Assembly (NCBI GenBank): GCA_030145035.1
Contig: JAQYWL010000005.1
Location: forward strand, 1-13,080
DNA length: 13,080 nucleotides
DNA from: Desulfobacteria bacterium
Lineage (GTDB): Bacteria; Desulfobacterota; Desulfobacteria; Desulfobacterales; C00003060
Direction: 5' to 3'
Part shown: positions 1 through 6,148 of the stretch, piece by piece
Position numbering within the stretch: position 1 is the first letter of the stretch
Layout of the letters: each line of letters starts with the position of its first letter
The notes under the pieces: generated by a model
Databases searched by the model: none
What the model saw: the letters and a program-made list of their open reading frames with translations, nothing else
What the model was told of the DNA's origin: nothing
Translations under genes and position numbers: made by a program

Positions 1-144
1 AAGTGCAATATTTCTATTTTAGAACTGTGGTAGGAGGAATCTGCTACGCTGACTTTCAACGAACACTGAGATTAATTCAATTTATTGTTTTAAAAGATCT
101 AGAGATACTTAGAGACCTCACATCATAGGCCAATTATCCCAATC

Positions 145-2649
145 TTACCACGCAGAAGAGACAAACCTCACCGCATCGGCACAGGTACTACAGCGAGATT
201 CAGAGATGATTACTACCCTGCCTGTGCCGCTAAAGCCATATGTGCCCAGCACATTCCACTGGCCACCATTTGCCTTCTGGTTGACCTCAATGGTATCAAG
301 CAAGGTGTGCCCGTCATATATCTCTACCGCAACATTGGCACATCGGCTCAGCCGTTCCGTCCACCACAGAGAGACCTCATAAGGCCCGTCAATGGCAGCC
401 TCGAACGTATACTCGGCACCAGCGGTTCTGCTATAAAGAGAGTTATCACCATAGGGATTGCCGCTTCTGGACAGATACCAACGCCCAGTCGATGAGGTGC
501 CCGCATCACCATTATCGATGATGACCTTTTCAGGGGGAACAAAATCTCCGATAGTTATGTCATACGTACCAGTCCTGGTGGTGCCGCCTTCAGTGTAAGA
601 AGCCGAAATCTGGCACGATTCGTCTGAACTAACTTCATAGGTCGTCATAAGGCCTGTGGCCGAGATCTCTGCATAGGGAAAGTCCATATCCCAGGTATCC
701 GGTTCGACTAGTTGATTGGTCCCATTGGTATAGTAAGCCGTACAGTTATAATCCGCGCTGGAATTTTCGTTGACACTCAGCGGTCCTTCGATCTCGACGT
801 GGTCAAGTTCACGCTCAGGCGGCCCTTCGATCTCGATGTGGTCGAGTTCACGCTCAGGAGAGACAAACCTCACTGCATCGGCACAGGTACTATAGCGACC
901 CTCAGAGATGATTACTACCCTAACTGTGCCGCTAAAGACATAAGTGCCCAGCACATTCCACTGGCCGCCATTTACCTTCTGGTTGACCTCAACGGTATCA
1001 AGCAAGGTATGCCCGTCATATATCTCCACCGGAACACTGGTACATCGGCTCACCCGTTCCGTCCACCACAGAGAAATCTCATAAGACCCGTCAACAGCGG
1101 CCTCAAACGTATACATCGCACCTGCTCGATAACTGTAAACAGAGTTATCACCATAGGGATTGCCACTCCCAGACACATACCAACGCCCAGTAGACGAGGT
1201 GCCCGCATTACCATTATCGATGATGACCTCTTCAGGCCCTAAACGTGTATGAGAGAACAGCATGTACCCCACCACCTCTGTGGTATGGCCTGTTTCACTG
1301 TCACCGGATTGTTCTTCAACGATCTTCACGTCTACCGCATAGAAGTCCTTGTCTTGCCAGCGCAGGTTGGCCGTATCTTTGCCGTCGGTCGTCTGCATGT
1401 CGGCAAGAAACACAGGGACATCTATAAAGGTCTCATCATAAACGACGGTGTGCAACTCATGTGTCACCACATCATCGGTTTTCTCGACCTCAAAGGTCAG
1501 GCCATCCACTGTTCCCGATGAGGGTTCCCAGGCGATGTAGCAGATGGTCTCGCTGTCATGGACTTGAGGATTGATCTCCTGCTCCTGCATACGAAGCTCA
1601 AAGCCGTTGGTGCTCACGTTTTGCACCCTGGTGGTTACCGCATCTGCTTCATTATAGCTGGAGACAGCAGTTATCACCACAGGTGCCACCTGAAAGGTTC
1701 GGCTGAAGGCCACGTCTCCAAAGGAACTTGTCATGTCTGTCTCAAACTGTCCTGCTTCCACCATGGTACCGTCTGCCAAGGTGTGAGTGCCACGCTCCAT
1801 CACAATGTAGCCTACAGTCTCCATCGAATGGATATCATCCAGATAATCCCATTCCTGGACACGGATCTCAAAGCCAGTTGCACCCACATTACGAATCCTT
1901 GCAACAGCAGGCTCGCTTTGATTACAGCTCAACGACCTGGCTACTACAATAGGATTGTGAAAAGCCTCGCTAAACTCCACCCGCTTCCAATCGTGATCCA
2001 CGCTCACCTCACCGATTTCCAGAGGAGGAAGCTCGGGCCTTGAGTCAGGATCGGCAGGGTCAAAGCCGACATCTATCTCCACACCGTCCGAAAAGCCGTC
2101 ATTGTCCGAATCAGCATCCAATATATTGATCAATCCGTCACCATCGTAATCACCATCCCAGTCTGCTCCCCAAAAAGCCAGTTCGTCACCATCATTAATG
2201 CAATCACCGTCAGTATCCGCCTTATTTGGATCGGTGTTGTAAATATTCACCTCGTCGTCGTCTGGTATGCCATCTCCGTCAGTATCGGCTTTTGGAGTGT
2301 AGCACACTTCATTGGAATCACCACTCTCGTTGCCGGAAGTATCAAAAGCCCTCGCAACAAAACAATAAGTGGTATTGTCATCCAGGTTGTACATGGTGCA
2401 TGTTGTCTCAGTCCCTTCCCAGGCCGGCTGACTGTAATTGTAACTTTGGCCTTCCTGGCGGTAGAAAACCCTATAACCAGCAAGGTCTTCTTCGTTGTTA
2501 GCATCCCAGGCCAGCGTTACGTCAAGTGAATAGACAGTTTGGGAGAATAGAAAAAGGACCAAGGCAAAAGTGACAAGAGATAGGAGCCCGAAAGTCGGAA
2601 AGCGGGAAAATGGGGTTCCTAAGTATCTTGTTACATAACATGGTGGCAT
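145..2649 (-). CDS. Secreted multidomain adhesin-like protein: FN3, thrombospondin type-3 repeats, H-type-lectin-like modules, two golvesin-like domains
   Basis: 834 aa. I start at the ATG at 2649 because GGGAGGT lies six bases upstream; a TTG five codons earlier would overlap that site. Residues 18-41 form a hydrophobic signal peptide. Then: FN3-like domain (about 43-119); Asp-rich thrombospondin type-3/dockerin-like calcium repeats (121-208, DTDGDG, DSDNDG); three H-type-lectin-like modules (about 212-291, 300-377, 388-468) sharing endings such as ETVGYI; golvesin/Xly carbohydrate-binding-like domain (474-597); a 13-residue tandem linker (ERELDHIEIEGPP type, 598-623); a bacterial Ig-like segment (620-702); and a second golvesin-like domain (708-831). 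No LPXTG, PEP-CTERM or autotransporter end is visible, so the anchoring mode is unknown. Family knowledge suggests extracellular glycan or surface binding; that function is inferred. A sigma-54 promoter lies just upstream. The two golvesin segments are about 80% identical by eye, pointing to internal duplication. Confidence 0.88.
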   Translation of the reverse strand: MPPCYVTRYLGTPFSRFPTFGLLSLVTFALVLFLFSQTVYSLDVTLAWDANNEEDLAGYRVFYRQEGQSYNYSQPAWEGTETTCTMYNLDDNTTYCFVARAFDTSGNESGDSNEVCYTPKADTDGDGIPDDDEVNIYNTDPNKADTDGDCINDGDELAFWGADWDGDYDGDGLINILDADSDNDGFSDGVEIDVGFDPADPDSRPELPPLEIGEVSVDHDWKRVEFSEAFHNPIVVARSLSCNQSEPAVARIRNVGATGFEIRVQEWDYLDDIHSMETVGYIVMERGTHTLADGTMVEAGQFETDMTSSFGDVAFSRTFQVAPVVITAVSSYNEADAVTTRVQNVSTNGFELRMQEQEINPQVHDSETICYIAWEPSSGTVDGLTFEVEKTDDVVTHELHTVVYDETFIDVPVFLADMQTTDGKDTANLRWQDKDFYAVDVKIVEEQSGDSETGHTTEVVGYMLFSHTRLGPEEVIIDNGNAGTSSTGRWYVSGSGNPYGDNSVYSYRAGAMYTFEAAVDGSYEISLWWTERVSRCTSVPVEIYDGHTLLDTVEVNQKVNGGQWNVLGTYVFSGTVRVVIISEGRYSTCADAVRFVSPERELDHIEIEGPPERELDHVEIEGPLSVNENSSADYNCTAYYTNGTNQLVEPDTWDMDFPYAEISATGLMTTYEVSSDESCQISASYTEGGTTRTGTYDITIGDFVPPEKVIIDNGDAGTSSTGRWYLSRSGNPYGDNSLYSRTAGAEYTFEAAIDGPYEVSLWWTERLSRCANVAVEIYDGHTLLDTIEVNQKANGGQWNVLGTYGFSGTGRVVIISESRCSTCADAVRFVSSAW
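157..528 (-). repeat. Golvesin-encoding intragenic repeat, copy 2
   Basis: This segment encodes residues 708-831 of the secreted protein and is a diverged direct copy of 859-1230. Shared blocks include GTSSTGRWY, GNPYGDNS, YTFEAA, LWWTER, VEIYDGHTLLDT and TCADAVRFVS. The nucleotide sequences also align without gaps over about 370 bases. Confidence 0.85.
782..859 (-). repeat. 39-bp tandem repeat, two units, in-frame linker
   Basis: Units 782-820 and 821-859 differ at only a few bases and encode the 13-residue linker ERELDHIEIEGPP twice, the second time with V for I and L for the last P. The period is a multiple of three, so slippage would change linker length without breaking the frame. Confidence 0.9.
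859..1230 (-). repeat. Golvesin-encoding intragenic repeat, copy 1
   Basis: This segment encodes residues 474-597 and pairs with 157-528, about 700 bp away in the same orientation. The similarity is high enough for recombination or duplication to change the domain number. Confidence 0.85.
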
Positions 2650-2706
2650 GACAGCACCTCCCAAGCTTCTTTAGTATTTCAAGCTCTGAAGCCGGGTTTG
2701 GTTTCT

Positions 2707-2723
2707 AGCAAGGAGTATGCCAA
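2707..2723 (-). promoter_or_regulatory. Sigma-54 (RpoN) promoter for the secreted protein
   Basis: On the minus strand the sequence is TTGGCATACTCCTTGCT. It has the -24 GG and -12 GC elements separated by exactly ten bases, and matches the consensus TTGGCACRNNRNTTGCW apart from C7 (T) and R11 (C). The predicted transcription start is near 2697, about 48 bases before the ATG at 2649. This fits an enhancer-dependent promoter. Confidence 0.7.
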
Positions 2724-2751
2724 ATAGGTTGGTCACCTGTTCCTTTGATTT

Positions 2752-2777
2752 TAAAGGCTTTTTTTATTTAGCCTTTA
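2752..2777. repeat. Inverted repeat TAAAGGCT / AGCCTTTA
   Basis: Eight-base perfect arms at 2752-2759 and 2770-2777 flank a T-rich (plus-strand) loop. The element overlaps the stop codon of the possible small ORF 2775-2984 and lies about 30 bases upstream of the sigma-54 promoter. It could be a weak terminator for the small ORF or a protein-binding site. Neither strand has a long U tract after the stem. Confidence 0.45.
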
Positions 2778-2984
2778 CTTTTCCCTGAAATCTTCTGGAT
2801 TCAGATTACATTTTTGTAAAAGGTCATAGAAAGCTGTGCATACCAAGGGTGGGGCCCTTTTCCCGGGTCGGTCTTGGGTCCTGTTCCACCTTGACGAAAG
2901 CTCTCCTAAAGGATAAACAGCATACACATTGCTCCTAGGGTGATGAAAATCAGCAAAAAGCACCATGTTTTTTTCATCCGTCAT
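2775..2984 (-). CDS. Possible small protein, 69 aa, unrecognised
   Basis: The ORF starts at ATG 2984 with AAAGGA five to six bases upstream, a good ribosome-binding site, and ends at TAA 2775. The product starts MTDEKNMVLFADFHHP and ends NLNPEDFREK. It has no signal peptide, membrane segment or domain I recognise. Codon choice is mixed and does not look random, and the GC-rich repeats of the neighbouring spacer begin only upstream of its start. It lies on the same strand and just upstream of the secreted-protein gene, but the sigma-54 promoter between them argues for separate transcription. It could be a chance frame. Confidence 0.38.
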   Translation of the reverse strand: MTDEKNMVLFADFHHPRSNVYAVYPLGELSSRWNRTQDRPGKRAPPLVCTAFYDLLQKCNLNPEDFREK

Positions 2985-3030
2985 TTATTCCTTTGTTATT
3001 GGTTATACGTTAATCGTTTAGGGGTTGCGC

Positions 3031-3330
3031 CGCCCTGCCCGCCAGCCCTGTATGCGGGCATTCTAGCTTCACTGCGAGCGAGGCGTTGGCAGGCGGGTCG
3101 TTTCGTATCACGTTGGTCGGTTGCGTTGTTCTTTTCCGATAACCCTGGCCCAGGCCGGGATGTTGAAAGATTGACGGTCTTCTTTTCCTGTCGCGCCCCT
3201 GGCCCAGACCGGGATTTTTTCCCTGGCCATGGTCCAACTTCCCTGGCCCAGACCGGGTTTCTCTCTGCTGGGCATTCTCCGGCTTCTGTCGCGCCAGGGC
3301 GCGGGCTGTCGCGCCAGGGCGGGCAGGGCG
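3031..3330. repeat. Composite GC-rich palindromic repeat, unit 1
   Basis: The unit contains GCGTTGGCAGGCGGGT (inverted relative to 3577-3595), three copies of CCTGGCCCAGACCGGG or a close variant (3143-3160, 3196-3214, 3241-3257), and two copies of CTGTCGCGCCAGGGC (3286-3300, 3306-3320). The same parts recur in unit 2, so this is a dispersed repeat family rather than a gene. Confidence 0.75.
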
Positions 3331-3573
3331 GGCCGTTCCACGAATGCCGACCCGAGCCGCGCAACCGCAACCTTTCCACTTAGGATGTCAGATGGAAGCA
3401 AACAAGATCGAAAATTGTTAAGAAGGAATGCTTCCTGTTGCAGGATATGGGCGTAGATGGTAGAAGATAGTTTATTTGCCGAATGGGTCTACGGTAACGT
3501 CATATAAGGAGCTAACCAATTGTAAGGGCGAACTTATTCGGCCAAACTATTTTTGTATAAAACCCGAAATCCG

Positions 3574-3830
3574 AATACCCGCCTGCCAACGCCTGAGACA
3601 GCATTCAGCTTATGTGCCGGCACCCGCCTGCCATCGCCACGGTCGCCGGGAAGCTGCAATGCCCGCATACACGGCAATGGCGGGCAGGTCGAAATCCCTG
3701 GCCCAGACCTGGACTACATGGGCACCAAAATCATCTGGGCATGTCGCGCCCCTGGCCCAGACCGGGATGATAGGGACGGCACATCAATGCTAAAGCTGTC
3801 GCGCCAGGGCGGGCAGGGCAGGCCGAAACA
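3574..3830. repeat. Composite GC-rich palindromic repeat, unit 2
   Basis: The unit contains ACCCGCCTGCCAACGCCTG (3577-3595), CCTGGCCCAGACC copies (3696-3712, 3749-3767) and CTGTCGCGCCAGGGCGGGCA (3796-3815). The later modules are in the same order as in unit 1, and the TGTCGCGCC lead-in is shared. Confidence 0.75.
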
Positions 3831-3920
3831 ATATCAAATGACAAAAATGCAAAATTCAAAACAATACCAATTGGAAGATTACTGGTGGCAACAGCCTATG
3901 TCTTGAGTGTTTGAACATTT

Positions 3921-3968
3921 GAATTTCGAATTTGTTTCGAATTTCGTGCTTCGTGCTTCGAATTTTTT
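3921..3968. repeat. AT-rich short repeat cluster (TTCGAA type)
   Basis: TTCGAA palindromes occur at 3925, 3936 and 3957, interleaved with a tandem GTGCTTC GTGCTTC. The composition contrasts sharply with the GC-rich repeats next to it. The cluster lies in the spacer ahead of dtd and has no evident coding content. Confidence 0.7.
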
Positions 3969-4079
3969 AGCGTCCCTGTCTGGTGTACGGATTAAAATGT
4001 CTTTATGTGTGAATGAATTAATACTTACTTTGACATGCTCCTGCGGACGCGTTGGCCAGGTGTCGTAAAGGGATTTCAG

Positions 4080-4520
4080 GTGAGAGCAGTTGTTCAGCGA
4101 GTGACAGCGTGCGAGGTTCGTGTGCGCGATCAGATCGTAGGGCAGATTGGACCGGGGCTCCTTGTACTATTAGGGATTTCTCTGTCTGATGAGGAGAAAG
4201 ACGCGGATTATCTGGCAGACAAGATCGCACACCTGAGAATCTTTGAAGATGATGCCGGCAAGATGAACCGCTCCCTCGTTGATACGGGTGGCGAGATGCT
4301 AATAGTCTCCCAATTTACCCTCCTTGGCGATTGCCGTAAGGGCCGGCGCCCATCTTTTGTTGAAGCAGCCCCCCCGGAAAAGGCCGAAAGGCTTTATGAC
4401 TATTTCGTTGATCGAGTCAGATTGAATGGTATCTCGGCAGCCACAGGTCAGTTTCAGGCCATGATGGCCGTATCTCTGGTCAATGATGGGCCGGTAACAC
4501 TGATTGTCGAAAGTAAGTGA
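4080..4520 (+). CDS. dtd: D-aminoacyl-tRNA deacylase
   Basis: 146 aa, the usual length for bacterial Dtd. The enzyme hydrolyses D-amino acids (and mischarged glycine) from tRNA in the cytoplasm, protecting translation. I start at GTG 4080: AAAGGG lies seven bases upstream, and the protein then begins VRAVVQRVT, the normal family N-terminus. An ATG 15 codons earlier would add an unusual extension. Family signatures are SQFTL at residues 77-81 (active-site region) and NDGPVT at 135-140, containing the Gly-cisPro motif that rejects L-aminoacyl substrates. RRPSF (89-93) is also typical. The gene stands alone; a hairpin follows the stop codon directly. No oddities apart from the GTG start. Confidence 0.96.
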   Translation: MRAVVQRVTACEVRVRDQIVGQIGPGLLVLLGISLSDEEKDADYLADKIAHLRIFEDDAGKMNRSLVDTGGEMLIVSQFTLLGDCRKGRRPSFVEAAPPEKAERLYDYFVDRVRLNGISAATGQFQAMMAVSLVNDGPVTLIVESK

Positions 4521-4525
4521 CTACG

Positions 4526-4555
4526 CCTTTTTCAAATCGAGTTTGAAAAAAGAGG
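4526..4555 (+). terminator. Hairpin after dtd, possible terminator
   Basis: The arms CTTTTTCAAA (4527-4536) and TTTGAAAAAAG (4542-4552, one bulge) flank a TCGAG loop, six bases after the dtd stop. The stem is AT-rich and no clean U tract follows, so termination would be weak. Because A and T runs lie on both sides, it could work in either direction. Confidence 0.4.
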
Positions 4556-4570
4556 CCCATACGGGGCAGT

Positions 4571-4673
4571 CAATATCCAATGTCCAATTCTCAATGTCCA
4601 ATTCTCAAGTATTTACAACAGGGAGATTCCCGCCTTCATTCATTGGGCATTGATCATTGAGAATTGGATATTG
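4571..4673. repeat. Long inverted repeat CAATATCCAATTCTCAATG
   Basis: The right arm (4655-4673) is CATTGAGAATTGGATATTG. The left arm (4571-4596) is its reverse complement except for a 7-base insertion, GTCCAAT. The left arm is followed by a direct partial repeat of TGTCCAATTCTCAA. It resembles a non-coding dispersed repeat rather than a terminator. Confidence 0.75.
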
Positions 4674-4847
4674 CAATATTTCTCCATATCGACAATCTTT
4701 TGTCGATGTTGCACCACTAAGCGCCTAGACATGTCTGACAAGAAGGACATGGACCGCAACTACGATGAGATCCCTTAAGAAATATTACCTTGATTGTAAG
4801 TGATTTTTTGCCACGAGATGTGGGTGGTAGGAGAAAAAAGAAGATCC

Positions 4848-5870
4848 ATGGACAACCAGCGTAAGGGGACCAGACTGTGGGTAGGCCTTTTGCTCGTTGC
4901 CACAATAACTTGGTTTGCCTGTGCCCCTATCAAGAAGCAGGTGTACCGTATCATACGTCCCGAAGCTTGCTGGGAAAGCGTTCGCACTATAGCTGTCCTG
5001 AAGTTTGATGGGGCTTATGGGAAAATGCTCTGGCGTCACGTTTACAACAGACTCGGCGAAGTTCAACATTTCAACCCGAGGGACGCCACCCAGCTTCGTG
5101 CCCTGGCCAAACGCTCATATGACAGAGCAGAGGACACCGAGCTTTTGCACGCCCTTGAAGATTTTGAAGCCGATGCCGTGATGACAGGCCTTGTGACCGC
5201 TGATCTCCATGACATGCACGGCACCGATCAGGTGCAGGTGAACGAAGGAACAGGCCATTACAAGAAGGGAAAAAACATCTATGGTCAGTGGGTCGATGTG
5301 GAAATCAAACGCACTGTGCTCAGGCCTGTCCCATATGTCATTCGACAGGCCTCTGTTGAGATGGAGTACAACGTATTCGATCTGAAGATCAAACGAGTCA
5401 TCACCACCGGCATGCTCAAACAAACCCATGATGAGAAATTTGGCGGTGACAGGGAGTACGGCCCTCTCGGCCACAAGTTGAGCGATCTGCCGACTCAAAA
5501 TGGTACTTTGGACAAACTGGCTGCCGGACTGGCTACCAGGCTTGTTGCAAAGCTCTCCCGCATGAAGCTTGCGAGGATGATCAGGCTTGACGAAGGTGGA
5601 AATAGTATGGTGAAACAGGGGGCAGAACTGGCCAAAGGCGGGATCTGGGAAGAGGCCATAGAAATCTGGGAGCAAGTGATCCATGACGAACCCGACAACG
5701 CTGCTGCGTATTACAACCTGGGGGTGGCCCACGAAACCCTTGGTGACATGAAAAGTCTCAGGATGGCAGGTGATCTCTATAAGAAAGCGGCAAGCCATGG
5801 GGACAAGAAGCTCTACACAGAGGCTGTTGCAAGGATTCAGCGGGTCATCAGGCAAGGCCACAACGACTAG
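4848..5870 (+). CDS. TPR-containing probable lipoprotein with CsgG-like N-terminal region
   Basis: 340 aa from ATG 4848, preceded by AGAAGA; an ATG 16 codons upstream would put charged residues ahead of the signal sequence. Residues 9-24 are hydrophobic and are followed by Cys25 (TWFAC). This suggests a lipoprotein signal, although W at -3 departs from the usual lipobox. Residues about 47-125 (starting TIAVLKFDG) recall the CsgG/LpoB-type fold, in which a short beta strand is followed by a helix and a search for a partner protein; this resemblance is tentative. Residues about 255-322 form TPR-like helices (GIWEEAIEIW, NAAAYYNLGVAHETLGD). The likely role is an outer-membrane or periplasmic assembly scaffold, which is inference. 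It stands alone, with repeat-bearing spacers on both sides. Confidence 0.75.
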   Translation: MDNQRKGTRLWVGLLLVATITWFACAPIKKQVYRIIRPEACWESVRTIAVLKFDGAYGKMLWRHVYNRLGEVQHFNPRDATQLRALAKRSYDRAEDTELLHALEDFEADAVMTGLVTADLHDMHGTDQVQVNEGTGHYKKGKNIYGQWVDVEIKRTVLRPVPYVIRQASVEMEYNVFDLKIKRVITTGMLKQTHDEKFGGDREYGPLGHKLSDLPTQNGTLDKLAAGLATRLVAKLSRMKLARMIRLDEGGNSMVKQGAELAKGGIWEEAIEIWEQVIHDEPDNAAAYYNLGVAHETLGDMKSLRMAGDLYKKAASHGDKKLYTEAVARIQRVIRQGHND

Positions 5871-5926
5871 CTATACATGGCGCCGTTAATCCTTACGCAT
5901 TTTGGAGCACGGGAGAGAATTTGAAA

Positions 5927-6071
5927 CGTAGGGGCGGGCTTCACGCCCGCCCGCATGGCTGCACAGATCGGGTTTTTCGGGCGGGGACCCGCCTGCCAAC
6001 GCCTGCCTGCCGGCTCGCTGAGCTTGCTAGGCAGACGGGGCACTGGCGGGCAGGTAAACCCCGCCCCTACG
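5927..6071. repeat. 145-bp element with 12-bp perfect terminal inverted repeats
   Basis: CGTAGGGGCGGG (5927-5938) is matched by CCCGCCCCTACG (6060-6071). Inside is a second stem GGGCGGGC/GCCCGCCC (5932-5952) and a block shared with the spacer upstream of dtd (ACCCGCCTGCCAACGCCTG at 5987-6005). GGCACTGGCGGGCAGGTA (6039-6056) recurs inverted at 9849-9866. It looks like a small palindromic or MITE-like repeat inserted upstream of the peptidase gene. Confidence 0.7.
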
Positions 6072-6148
6072 AAAGGAACGAGCAGCACGAGGCGTTCAAT
6101 GCGCAATTATCTATGTCGTCATGTATAAAAAGGGGGTTGAGAAGAGAT

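Larger units (their letters stand above)
2985..4079. other. 1.1-kb repeat-rich spacer without a convincing gene
   Basis: The spacer holds two related GC-rich composite repeat units (about 3031-3330 and 3574-3830), an AT-rich stretch of short TTCGAA-type repeats (3921-3968), and non-repeat DNA between them (3380-3570). Long open frames exist here, but they are Pro/Gly/Arg-rich translations of the repeats, occur in several overlapping frames, and lack ribosome-binding sites. I see no intact gene, transposase or RNA gene. Confidence 0.75.
4521..4847. other. Spacer between dtd and the TPR protein gene
   Basis: The spacer holds the dtd hairpin, a long inverted repeat (4571-4673), a perfect 8-bp stem ATCGACAA/TTGTCGAT with a TCTT loop (4688-4707), and a 15-codon open frame at 4731-4778 with no ribosome-binding site. 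No convincing gene or sigma-70 promoter was found, although the gene at 4848 must be transcribed from here or by read-through. Confidence 0.6.

Noticed and set aside
3..128. Open frame entering from the left edge on the plus strand, ending at TAG 126-128
   Set aside because: It is only about 41 codons, has no recognisable motif and is AT-rich with spacer-like composition. Without the sequence to the left it cannot be called a gene end.
2996..3401. Several overlapping long open frames on both strands (75-147 codons) rich in Pro, Gly, Arg and Trp
   Set aside because: They translate GC-rich repeats in multiple frames, have no ribosome-binding sites and look unlike proteins. They are better explained as repeat DNA with few stop codons.
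3457..3507. Sixteen-codon frame MVEDSLFAEWVYGNVI with a weak purine stretch upstream
   Set aside because: It is too short to support, with no partner exon-like frame or conserved motif. It may be a trace of an old gene, but nothing confirms that.
3143..3767. Repeated CCTGGCCCAGACCGGG units considered as a CRISPR array
   Set aside because: Spacing between copies is irregular (about 30 to 440 bases), the units are palindromic and not all in similar context, and there are no cas genes.
4731..4778. Fifteen-codon frame MSDKKDMDRNYDEIP in the spacer before the TPR gene
   Set aside because: The composition looks protein-like, but there is no ribosome-binding site and it is too short to distinguish from chance or a decayed gene end.
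5115..5861. A 248-codon minus-strand frame opposite the TPR protein gene
   Set aside because: It lies wholly antisense to a gene with clear signal peptide and TPR signatures, and its product has no recognisable family. It is a codon-bias shadow.
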